Below, piece after piece: positions 1 to 6,102 of a DNA stretch of 8,118 nucleotides. The stretch is from Candidatus Aerophobota bacterium (GTDB taxonomy: Bacteria; Aerophobota; Aerophobia; Aerophobales; B3-G15), in contig QMQA01000041.1 of assembly GCA_003648845.1 (NCBI GenBank), positions 1 to 8,118 of the forward strand. The letters are read 5' to 3'. Every line of letters starts with the position of its first letter. The stretch's first letter is position 1. Under the pieces are notes generated by a model. The model was given only the letters and a program-made list of their open reading frames with translations, did not search any database and was not told the origin of the DNA. A program made the position numbers and the translations under genes.

Positions 1-58
1 AGTAATTTGTGGAAAGACTAAGATTTTTTCGGGAAACTGGAGAACCATTAAGGTCTTA
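1..58. other. Leader without a recognisable gene
   Basis: I see no supportable gene here. One plus-strand frame is open from base 2 to a TGA at 113-115 (37 codons), but its translation resembles nothing I recognise and it runs through the promoter at 59-86. It could be the tail of an upstream gene or simply chance. No terminator-like stem followed by a T run is visible. Confidence 0.5.
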
Positions 59-86
59 TTGACAGCTAACAGTAATGTGTTAGAAT
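59..86 (+). promoter_or_regulatory. Sigma-70-type promoter of the liv operon
   Basis: The sequence shows a perfect -35 hexamer TTGACA (59-64), a 16-bp spacer, and a -10 hexamer TAGAAT (81-86). TG at 78-79 followed by one base gives an extended -10. Transcription would start near 92-93, leaving a leader of about 37 nt before the ATG at 130. The assignment is by pattern only, but the match is strong and it sits directly upstream of the first gene of the operon. Confidence 0.75.
66..83. promoter_or_regulatory. Candidate operator: CTAACA-N6-TGTTAG dyad
   Basis: CTAACAGTAATGTGTTAG is a perfect 6-bp inverted repeat with a 6-bp centre. It occupies the spacer between -35 and -10 and covers the first three bases of the -10 element. 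A dimeric repressor bound there would block RNA polymerase, so substrate-responsive repression of the importer is plausible. No regulator gene lies in the window and the bound protein is unknown. A 6+6 dyad in AT-rich DNA can arise by chance. Confidence 0.4.
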
Positions 87-114
87 ACGATTTGCTTTAT
101 AAAAAGAAAAGATG

Positions 115-120
115 AGGAGG
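115..120 (+). promoter_or_regulatory. Ribosome binding site (AGGAGG) fixing the livK start
   Basis: A full AGGAGG lies 9 nt before the ATG at 130. An in-frame ATG at 112 overlaps this site and has no Shine-Dalgarno of its own, so 130 is preferred as the start. Confidence 0.8.
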
Positions 121-129
121 AGAAGAAAG

Positions 130-1308
130 ATGACGAAGAGCAAGAAAAGCAGGCTAAAAGGAGTGGGGCTTTTTCTTTGTTTGACAATCTTTGTCCTGGG
201 ATTAACATGCTCTTACCCTGTCTTTGCGTCAAAGCAGCCATACAAGGTAGGAGCAATATTTGCCATTACCGGTGGAGCTTCCTTTTTGGGTGAGCCGGAG
301 AGAAATACCGCCAGGATGATTGAGGAGATGATTAATGCCCGGGGAGGAATTAACGGTCATCCTCTCCAGCTTATCATTGAGGATACTGCAGGAGATGAAA
401 CTAAGACTGTAAACGCGGTGAAAAAACTCATATATCGGGATAATGTCCTTGCTATAGTCGGGCCTTCTCGCAGTGGAACTACAATGGCGATAATTCCTAT
501 TGTGGAAAAAGAAGGAGTGTTGCTGATTTCCTGTGCCGCAGCTGAGGCAATTGTATCTCCGGTAAAAAAATGGGTATTTAAAACTCCTCAGAAGGATAGT
601 GACGCCGTGCGTAAAATTTATGAGTATATGAATAAAAAAGGTATATCCAGAATAGCCATAATTACAGGAACTACTGGTTTTGGTGACCAAGGGAGAAAGC
701 AATTAAAGCAACTTGCTCCCGAATATGGGATCAGTATCGTTGCAGATGAGACTTACGGTCCAAAAGACACCGATATGACCGCCCAGCTTACCAGGATAAA
801 AGCAACACCAGCTCAGGCCGTTGTTAACTGGTCAATAGTTCCAGCGCAATCCATTGTTCCCAAGAATATGCGTCAGCTCGGTATGAAAATACCTCTTCTT
901 CAGAGTCACGGATTTGGCAATATCATGTATGTAGAGCTTGCGGGAGAGGCAGCAGAGGGAATAATTTTTCCTGCAGGAAGACTTTTGGCAGTGGATACCT
1001 TGCCCGATGACCATCCACAAAAAGAAGTACTGGCTCGTTACAAAAAGGAATACGAGGCCAGATTTAAGGAAAATGTGAGCACCTTTGGTGGTCACGCCTG
1101 GGATGCTCTGTGGTTGGTCATAAATGCGCTGGAAGAGACTGGTCCTCGTCCCGAAGCAATGAGAACAAATATTGAGCACACTAAGGAATTTGTAGGGACA
1201 GGGGGAATATTCAATTTCTCTCCCCAGGATCACAATGGTCTGACCAAAGAAGCTTTTGAGATGCTTACTGTAAAAAGGGGGAAATTTGTAGTTCTGGGTG
1301 AAAGCTAA
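130..1308 (+). CDS. livK: Branched-chain amino-acid-type ABC transporter substrate-binding protein
   Basis: A 392-residue extracytoplasmic solute-binding protein of the LivJ/LivK (Peripla_BP_6) family, which delivers amino acids or related carboxylates to the LivHM permease. The N-terminus (residues 1-33) is a signal peptide: a Lys/Arg-rich stretch, a hydrophobic core at about 11-28, and a likely signal peptidase I site after VFA (31-33). A cysteine at 27 lacks a good lipobox context, so a lipoprotein is less likely. The mature protein opens with the family-typical VGAIFAITGGASFLG (40-54). It continues with the ARGGINGHPLQL region (70-81) and VGPSRSGTTMAIIPI (110-124), which in this fold lines the ligand cleft. 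The C-terminal lobe has GGHAWDALWLV (320-330). Length is normal for the family. The upstream in-frame ATG at 112 would add six residues but overlaps the Shine-Dalgarno. The gene is first in the operon, 9 nt before livH. The ligand cannot be read from sequence; the PaaK-like gene downstream hints at an aromatic or branched-chain acid. Confidence 0.93.
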   Translation: MTKSKKSRLKGVGLFLCLTIFVLGLTCSYPVFASKQPYKVGAIFAITGGASFLGEPERNTARMIEEMINARGGINGHPLQLIIEDTAGDETKTVNAVKKLIYRDNVLAIVGPSRSGTTMAIIPIVEKEGVLLISCAAAEAIVSPVKKWVFKTPQKDSDAVRKIYEYMNKKGISRIAIITGTTGFGDQGRKQLKQLAPEYGISIVADETYGPKDTDMTAQLTRIKATPAQAVVNWSIVPAQSIVPKNMRQLGMKIPLLQSHGFGNIMYVELAGEAAEGIIFPAGRLLAVDTLPDDHPQKEVLARYKKEYEARFKENVSTFGGHAWDALWLVINALEETGPRPEAMRTNIEHTKEFVGTGGIFNFSPQDHNGLTKEAFEMLTVKRGKFVVLGES

Positions 1309-1317
1309 GATTAGTGT

Positions 1318-2208
1318 ATGAGTCCTGCCAGTCAGTTTCTTCAGTATATATTTACAGGGGTAGCTGTAGGTGCTATTTATGGGATGGTCGCCCTGGGCTT
1401 TAATATAATTTATAATGCCACTGGAATTATAAACCTGGCCCAGGGCGAGTTTGTTATGCTGGGTGGGATGATAATGATCTCACTCACTAACGGATTAAAG
1501 ATCCCGATGGGGGTGGGTTTTTTTATCTCTGTCGGAATAGTTACCTTAATAGGGGCCATTTTTGAAAGAGGTGCTATTCATCCTTTAAGGAATCCCTCCA
1601 TTATGAGTCTTATTATCATTACTGTTGCTGCATCAATTCTTTTAAAGGGAGGAGCTATGTTTATCTGGGGAAAACAAACCTATACCCTGCCCCCTTTTTC
1701 TTCTAACAACCCTATATCTATTGGAGGAGCAGCTCTTACTCCTCAAACCATATGGATACTGGGTATAATGGGAGCGAGTATGGTAGCTCTGGCTATTTTC
1801 TTTAACTTCACCATAACCGGGAAGGCTATGAGGGCCTGCGCAGTTAACAGATTAGCAGCCTCTCTTGTAGGTATCAATGTAAAATTAATGGTTCTTTTTT
1901 CTTTTGCTCTTAGTGCTGCTATTGGAGCAGTGGCAGGTGTTATAATTACACCTGTGGCTCTTATGGATTATGATCGGGGAACCCTGCTGGCCATAAAAGG
2001 GTTTGCTTCAGCAGTGTTGGGGGGGCTGGGCAGTAATGTGGGGGCTGTCGTGGCTGGATTTATAATAGGACTTATGGAATCTATGGGAGCAGGTTTTATC
2101 TCTTCTGGATACAAAGATGCTATTGCCCTTCTGGTTCTACTTTTTGTTTTATTTTTAAGACCAGAGGGGATTATGGGAAGGGTTGAAGAAGAGAAATTCA
2201 AGAAGTAG
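1318..2208 (+). CDS. livH: ABC transporter permease LivH
   Basis: A 296-residue inner-membrane permease of the HAAT family that pairs with LivM to form the substrate channel. About eight hydrophobic segments are visible, for example near residues 9-28, 62-83, 95-116, 145-165, 190-212, 228-255 and 265-282. Family hallmarks are GIINLAQGEFVMLGG (36-50), the cytoplasmic coupling region GKAMRACAVNRLAASLVGI (168-186) that contacts the ATPases, and the conserved KGFASAVLGGLGS stretch (227-239). The protein ends in a positively and negatively charged tail. The start ATG lies 9 nt after the livK stop with only a weak GGGTG upstream at 17 nt, which suggests translational coupling to livK. Length and composition are normal. 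A specific substrate cannot be inferred from the permease. Confidence 0.93.
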   Translation: MSPASQFLQYIFTGVAVGAIYGMVALGFNIIYNATGIINLAQGEFVMLGGMIMISLTNGLKIPMGVGFFISVGIVTLIGAIFERGAIHPLRNPSIMSLIIITVAASILLKGGAMFIWGKQTYTLPPFSSNNPISIGGAALTPQTIWILGIMGASMVALAIFFNFTITGKAMRACAVNRLAASLVGINVKLMVLFSFALSAAIGAVAGVIITPVALMDYDRGTLLAIKGFASAVLGGLGSNVGAVVAGFIIGLMESMGAGFISSGYKDAIALLVLLFVLFLRPEGIMGRVEEEKFKK

Positions 2209-2216
2209 CTTAATAG

Positions 2217-2223
2217 AAGGTGG
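2217..2223 (+). promoter_or_regulatory. Ribosome binding site (AAGGTGG) for livM
   Basis: AAGGTGG lies 4 nt before a TTG at 2228 and just after the livH stop. It supports initiation at 2228 over the upstream TTG at 2183, whose nearest purine-rich tracts are either directly adjacent (GGAAGGG) or about 12 nt away. Confidence 0.45.
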
Positions 2224-2227
2224 TTCA

Positions 2228-3208
2228 TTGGGAAGAAAAAATCTCTACGCTATGGTGGTGTTAACGGGAGTAGTTCTTCTACTCCCTTATCTAATCGGTA
2301 ATCCTTATTATGTTGGAGTATTGGTTTTTCTGGGAATATACAGTTTGATAACAATAGGACTTTGTCTTTTGATAGGCTATACCGGTCAGATATCCCTGGG
2401 GCATGCTGCTTTTTTTGGACTTGGTGCTTATACATCGGGGATTCTTTCTACCCGTTTTGGGCTCTCTCCCTGGCTGGGTATGGTTGCAGCTATTTTTTTA
2501 ACTGGTGGAGTAGCTTTTGTTATAGGAGCTCCTGCTCTTAAGCTTAAGGGACATTATCTTGCCATGGCGACTCTTGCCTTTGGAGAAATTATCTACATAA
2601 TTTTTAATCAGTGGATAGCCTGCACTGGCGGCCCTTCTGGATTTGGTGAAATCCCGAGATTCTCCATAGGAGGATTTTCTTTAGAATCGGATTTTAGCTA
2701 TTATTATTTTGTCTGGGGAATTGTTCTTTTTGTTTTTCTTGCCTCACTTAATCTTGTTCATTCCAGGATTGGCAGAGCCCTGCGTTCTATACGTGATAGT
2801 GAAGTGGCGGCAAGATGTATGGGGGTTAACACTTCAAGTTACAAATTGAAAATTTTCGTATTCAGTGCAACTCTGGCAGGACTTGCCGGTAGTTTATATG
2901 CACACTTTGTCACCTTTTTATCTCCTGGTAGCTTTAGTGTGATGTTTTCTATTATCCTCCTTACTATGGTAGCTGTAGGGGGGATGGCAAATATCTGGGG
3001 AGCAATTATTGGAACGGCAATTTTAACCATTCTTCCTGAATATTTGAGAGCTTTTGAGGATTACGATATCCTGATATATGGGTCTGTACTTCTCGGGATA
3101 ATGATTTTTCTCCCCGAAGGTCTTGTTATAGGAATATTTAATATACTGAAAGAGAAAATAAGCTCTACCGGGGCCTTAGAAGAGAGAACCTTGACAGCAG
3201 GAAAATAG
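2228..3208 (+). CDS. livM: ABC transporter permease LivM
   Basis: The second membrane subunit of the HAAT importer, about 326 residues. From the TTG at 2228 the N-terminus (GRKNLYAMVVL...) resembles the short basic lead-in usual in LivM before the first membrane helix. A longer reading from TTG 2183 (341 residues, 26-nt overlap with livH) is possible, and an ATG at 2252 would cut into the first helix. Family motifs are GYTGQISLGHAAFFGLGAY (50-68), SRIGRALRSIRDSEVAARCM (179-198), which is the ATPase-coupling region, and VGGMANIWGAIIG (250-262). In that last motif the usual GGxGTxxG threonine position is Asn. About eight to nine hydrophobic segments are seen. The gene ends with TAG immediately followed by the livG ATG, so LivM and LivG are probably translationally coupled. 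The family call is firm; the exact start is not. Confidence 0.92.
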   Translation: MGRKNLYAMVVLTGVVLLLPYLIGNPYYVGVLVFLGIYSLITIGLCLLIGYTGQISLGHAAFFGLGAYTSGILSTRFGLSPWLGMVAAIFLTGGVAFVIGAPALKLKGHYLAMATLAFGEIIYIIFNQWIACTGGPSGFGEIPRFSIGGFSLESDFSYYYFVWGIVLFVFLASLNLVHSRIGRALRSIRDSEVAARCMGVNTSSYKLKIFVFSATLAGLAGSLYAHFVTFLSPGSFSVMFSIILLTMVAVGGMANIWGAIIGTAILTILPEYLRAFEDYDILIYGSVLLGIMIFLPEGLVIGIFNILKEKISSTGALEERTLTAGK

Positions 3209-3967
3209 ATGGAACCTTTGTTGAGAATAAGGGGGTTAAGAAAAGAGTTTGGAGGAATCGTAGCTCTTCAGGGGATTGATTTTTCGATTAAATCTAATTA
3301 TATTAAGGCAATAATTGGTCCTAATGGTGCAGGTAAAACCACTATTTTTAATATAATCTCTGGAATATATTTCCCCAGCAAGGGATACGTATGGTTTAAG
3401 GAGGAGCGAATTGACAATCTGACCCCCCATGAGATTACAGCAAGAGGAATTTCCCGCACATTTCAAAACGTACAGGTCTTCAACAATATGAGTATACTTG
3501 AGAATGTAATGGTTGGTTGCCATTCCTGGACAGAATCTGGATTCTTTTCCTGTATTTTCAAAACCAGAAAGAATCGAAAAGAGGAAAAAAGAATTTATTC
3601 CAAGGCTATGCAGTTGCTTGAATTTGTAGGACTTAGTGAGAAAAAATCACTTTTCCCCTCTTCTCTTACCTTTCACCAACAACGATTAGTGGAGATAGCA
3701 AGAGCTTTAGCTACAGATCCGGAACTTCTTCTTCTGGATGAACCTGTTGCAGGACTTAACACTAAGGAAACGATAAGAATGGGAGAGCTTATCTGCAGGA
3801 TAAAAGAGAGGGGTATATCTGTGCTTCTGGTGGAGCATGATATGGATCTGGTGATGGATGTATCTCAGGAAATAGTGGTTCTCAACTCTGGAAGGATAAT
3901 AGCTGAAGGTACTCCCCGTGAGATTCAGAACGATGAGAAAGTTATAGCTACTTATTTAGGAGAGTGA
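3209..3967 (+). CDS. livG: ABC transporter ATP-binding protein LivG (non-canonical signature)
   Basis: A 252-residue cytoplasmic ATPase subunit of the importer. The Walker A motif is GPNGAGKT (37-44), the Q-loop is TFQN with Q86, Walker B is LLLLDE (173-178) with catalytic E178, the D-loop is AGLN (181-184), and the switch histidine is H210 in EHD. The LivG-type D-loop AGLNTKET and the C-terminal YLGE fit LivG rather than LivF. The oddity is the ABC signature: the family pattern L-[SA]-[YF]-G-Q-Q-R appears here as LTFHQQR (153-159), so the usually invariant glycine is a histidine (codon CAC at 3674-3676). The rest of the gene is intact and the length is normal, so this looks like divergence and not decay. 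CAGGA at 3198-3202 lies 6 nt before the ATG, and the start codon abuts the livM stop. LivF follows after 4 nt. LivG is expected to form a heterodimer with LivF. Confidence 0.94.
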   Translation: MEPLLRIRGLRKEFGGIVALQGIDFSIKSNYIKAIIGPNGAGKTTIFNIISGIYFPSKGYVWFKEERIDNLTPHEITARGISRTFQNVQVFNNMSILENVMVGCHSWTESGFFSCIFKTRKNRKEEKRIYSKAMQLLEFVGLSEKKSLFPSSLTFHQQRLVEIARALATDPELLLLDEPVAGLNTKETIRMGELICRIKERGISVLLVEHDMDLVMDVSQEIVVLNSGRIIAEGTPREIQNDEKVIATYLGE

Positions 3968-3971
3968 GAAT

Positions 3972-4706
3972 TTGTTAAGAATTAGAAACCTTAGAAGTTT
4001 CTACGGGAACTTGCAGGCTTTAAAAGGTGTTTCTCTGCATATAGAGGAGGGAGAAATTGTGAGCTTGATCGGGGCAAACGGTGCAGGCAAGTCCACTTTA
4101 CTTAACTCTATCAGTGGACTTATCTCCTCCAAGAAGGGCAGGATCCTCCTTGACGGGAAAGATATTACAAATTTTCCTCCTCAACGTATAGTTAAAGAAG
4201 GTATAAGTCTGGTTCCTGAAGGAAGACAGCTATTTGCTCCCCTTTCCGTAATGGATAATCTTCTTCTGGGGGCCTATCAAAGATTTGGGAGAAAAAAAAC
4301 AGACCAAATTGAAGCTGATATTGAGAGAGTTTTTCAGATTTTCCCTATCTTAAAAGAAAGAAGAAAACAGATTGCCGGTACTTTATCTGGAGGAGAACAG
4401 CAGATGCTGGCAATCGCTCGCGCTCTTATGTCAAAACCTAAATTCTTGCTTCTTGATGAGCCCTCTATGGGTCTTGCTCCTAAGGTAGCCCGGGAGATTT
4501 TTCGTATTATCTTAAGACTGCGAGAAGAAGGTGTTACTATTTTTCTTGTAGAACAAAATGCTCGGATAGCACTGCAGCTTGCCAACAGAGGTTATGTAAT
4601 TGAAACAGGGAAAATAGTATTTGAAGGCACATCTGAAGAACTCTTAGGGAACCGTGAGATAGTAAGAGCCTATCTTGGCAAGGGATATAAAAAGGTCTGG
4701 GAATAA
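3972..4706 (+). CDS. livF: ABC transporter ATP-binding protein LivF
   Basis: A 244-residue ATPase partner of LivG. The Walker A motif is GANGAGKST (34-42). The LivF-type segment LVPEGRQLFAPLSV (80-93) follows. The signature is a canonical LSGGEQQML (138-146), Walker B is LLLDEP (159-164), the D-loop is MGLAP (166-170), and EQN (194-196) replaces the switch-histidine triad, as is normal for LivF proteins. The C-terminus has ...VRAYLGKGY, also typical. Translation starts at a TTG (3972) with AGGAG at 3958-3962, 9 nt upstream and inside the end of livG. The stop of livG is 4 nt before this start. The full length and family-typical N-terminus (MLRIRNLRSFYG) support TTG as the real start. No terminator follows, so read-through into the next gene is likely. 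Confidence 0.94.
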   Translation: MLRIRNLRSFYGNLQALKGVSLHIEEGEIVSLIGANGAGKSTLLNSISGLISSKKGRILLDGKDITNFPPQRIVKEGISLVPEGRQLFAPLSVMDNLLLGAYQRFGRKKTDQIEADIERVFQIFPILKERRKQIAGTLSGGEQQMLAIARALMSKPKFLLLDEPSMGLAPKVAREIFRIILRLREEGVTIFLVEQNARIALQLANRGYVIETGKIVFEGTSEELLGNREIVRAYLGKGYKKVWE

Positions 4707-4717
4707 AATTAAAAAGC

Positions 4718-4780
4718 GGTCAGCCATCAGTAATCAGCTTTTTCAAAACCTCCTGAGAGCTGAAAAACTGATAGCTTGCC
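4718..4780. repeat. Imperfect inverted repeat, probable dispersed intergenic repeat unit
   Basis: The left arm AGCCATCAGTAATCAGCT (4722-4739) pairs with the right arm AGCTGAAAAACTGATAGCT (4758-4776). They share the blocks AGC-ATCAGT-TCAGCT, interrupted by one mismatch and a small AA/AAA internal bulge, with an 18-nt loop. GG at 4718-4719 can also pair with CC at 4779-4780. No T run follows, so it is not a classical intrinsic terminator. The CAGCYATCAG-like repetition resembles small palindromic intergenic repeats found in many copies in bacterial genomes. It could also act as an mRNA processing or stability element between livF and the PaaK-like gene. Only one copy is visible in this window. 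Confidence 0.5.
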
Positions 4781-4801
4781 TAAAATAAGAGGTAAGAATC
4801 A

Positions 4802-6100
4802 ATGAAGATATGGAATCCAGATGTTGAAAGGAGTAGCAGAGAAAAAATAGAACAGCTTCAGCTGGAAAGACTCCAGGCCACCCTGAATCGTGCTTATCGT
4901 AGCGTCGCTTTTTATCGAGAGACTTTTGACAGGATGGGGATAATTCCTGAGGATATAGATTCTCTCGCCAAGCTGCCTCAGCTTCCCTTTACCGATAGAA
5001 AAACACTTATGGAAAATTACCCCTATGGAATGTTTGCCGTTCCTTTAAGAGAAGTGGTAAGGCTCCACTGTACCTGTGGTCCAGGGGGGGAGCCTGTTGT
5101 TATAGGTTACACCAGAAATGATATTAACCACTGGACTCAGATAAGTGCTCGTATCCTGCATGCTGCAAAGGTAGGCAAAGATGATGTTGTTCAGATATGC
5201 CTTGATTACGGTCTTTTTGGGGAGGGACTTGGATTTCACTATGGAGCAGAGTTAATTGGAGCTTCAGTTATCCCGGGTTCAGATACAGATCCAAGAAGGC
5301 AACTTTTAATTATGCGTGATTACAGAACCACTGTTCTTTTATCTAAGCCCAGTTTTGCTTTAAAATTAATTGCAGCTATAAAAGAAAACAAAGTAAGTCT
5401 TGCTAACCTTCAGTTAAGAGGCACCGTTTTTACGGGAGAACCCTTTTCGGAAACTATAAGACGCAGGATCGAGGGAGAACTTAAAATTAAAGTGATTAAC
5501 AGCTACGGACCGCCAGAGATCCCTGGTCCAAAAATTGCTACTGAATGTGAGAAAAAATGCGGTCTTCACATATTTGAGGACCAGTTTATTCCAGAAATAA
5601 TAGATCCTCAAACAGGCAAAATTTTGCCACCCGGTGAAAAGGGGGAACTGGTAGTGACAACAATTGCCAAAGAGGCTTTTCCTCTTATCCGATACCGTAC
5701 GGGAGACTTAACTGTTCTTGATTTCTCTCCCTGTGAGTGCGGAAGAGTGCTGGTTAGAATGCATCCTGTAATCGGACGCACTGATAATATGATTATAGTA
5801 AATGGGGTTAGTTTTTTTCCCGCTCAAATTGGCAATATTCTTGCCAAGATAGAAGGTGCTGAGCCTCATTTCCGTCTTATAATCGACAGGGAGGGGACGC
5901 AAGATATTGTGGATATTATGGTTGAGGTTTCAGAGGATATCTTTTTTGACGAAATGAAAAAATTACACCAGTTAAAAAAGCAAATAGAAGAGTGTATATA
6001 TCAGACTTTGGGAATACAGGTGAGAGTTAAGTTAGTGGAGAAAAGGTCTTTATCTGGTGCCGAGTCCGGGAAAATAGTGATAGATAAAAGGCCCAAATAA
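4802..6100 (+). CDS. PaaK-like phenylacetate-CoA ligase family protein with altered ATP motifs
   Basis: A 432-residue cytoplasmic member of the adenylate-forming PaaK family, which makes aryl-CoA from an aryl acid, ATP and CoA. Length and collinearity match PaaK throughout: YRSVAFYRETFDRMGI (32-47), DYGLFGEGLGFHYGAE (135-150), the FTGEPFSE region (210-217), GLHIFEDQFIPEIIDP (254-269), PLIRYRTGD (294-302), GRTDNMII (325-332), and a C-terminal GKIVIDKR (423-430) with the catalytic-lysine region. The ATP phosphate loop is abnormal: the family SSGTTGKP appears as TCGPGGEP (91-98), losing both threonines and the lysine. The A5 motif YG[LT][ST]E is YGPPE (235-239), with Glu kept. It may be a ligase with unusual nucleotide handling, a binding or regulatory paralogue, or inactive. 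SPCECGR (309-315) resembles the family's cysteine cluster. AAGAGGT (4787-4793) sits 8 nt before the ATG. It is 95 nt after livF and 2 nt before the HAD gene. Confidence 0.85.
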   Translation: MKIWNPDVERSSREKIEQLQLERLQATLNRAYRSVAFYRETFDRMGIIPEDIDSLAKLPQLPFTDRKTLMENYPYGMFAVPLREVVRLHCTCGPGGEPVVIGYTRNDINHWTQISARILHAAKVGKDDVVQICLDYGLFGEGLGFHYGAELIGASVIPGSDTDPRRQLLIMRDYRTTVLLSKPSFALKLIAAIKENKVSLANLQLRGTVFTGEPFSETIRRRIEGELKIKVINSYGPPEIPGPKIATECEKKCGLHIFEDQFIPEIIDPQTGKILPPGEKGELVVTTIAKEAFPLIRYRTGDLTVLDFSPCECGRVLVRMHPVIGRTDNMIIVNGVSFFPAQIGNILAKIEGAEPHFRLIIDREGTQDIVDIMVEVSEDIFFDEMKKLHQLKKQIEECIYQTLGIQVRVKLVEKRSLSGAESGKIVIDKRPK

Positions 6101-6102
6101 AA

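Noticed and set aside
2..115. Plus-strand open frame of 37 codons ending in TGA at 113-115
   Set aside because: It is not recognisable and runs through a strong promoter; it cannot be told from chance at the window edge.
112..129. Upstream ATG at 112 as the livK start
   Set aside because: It overlaps the AGGAGG that correctly positions the ATG at 130 and has no Shine-Dalgarno of its own.
193..213. Lipoprotein signal around Cys27 of the binding protein
   Set aside because: The residues before the cysteine (LGLT) do not fit a normal lipobox, and a good signal peptidase I site (VFA) follows.
229..702. Minus-strand open frame of 157 codons opposite livK, and similar minus-strand frames throughout
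   Set aside because: Each lies opposite a well-supported gene, has no recognisable domain, and has cysteine/serine-rich composition typical of reverse-complement shadows.
4741..4801. Internal promoter before the PaaK-like gene (TAAAAT at 4781-4786)
   Set aside because: No acceptable -35 hexamer lies 15-19 bp upstream.
5084..5090. Run of seven G in the P-loop coding region as a possible frameshift or slippage site
   Set aside because: The reading frame aligns with the PaaK family on both sides without an indel, so the unusual motif is not explained by a frame error.
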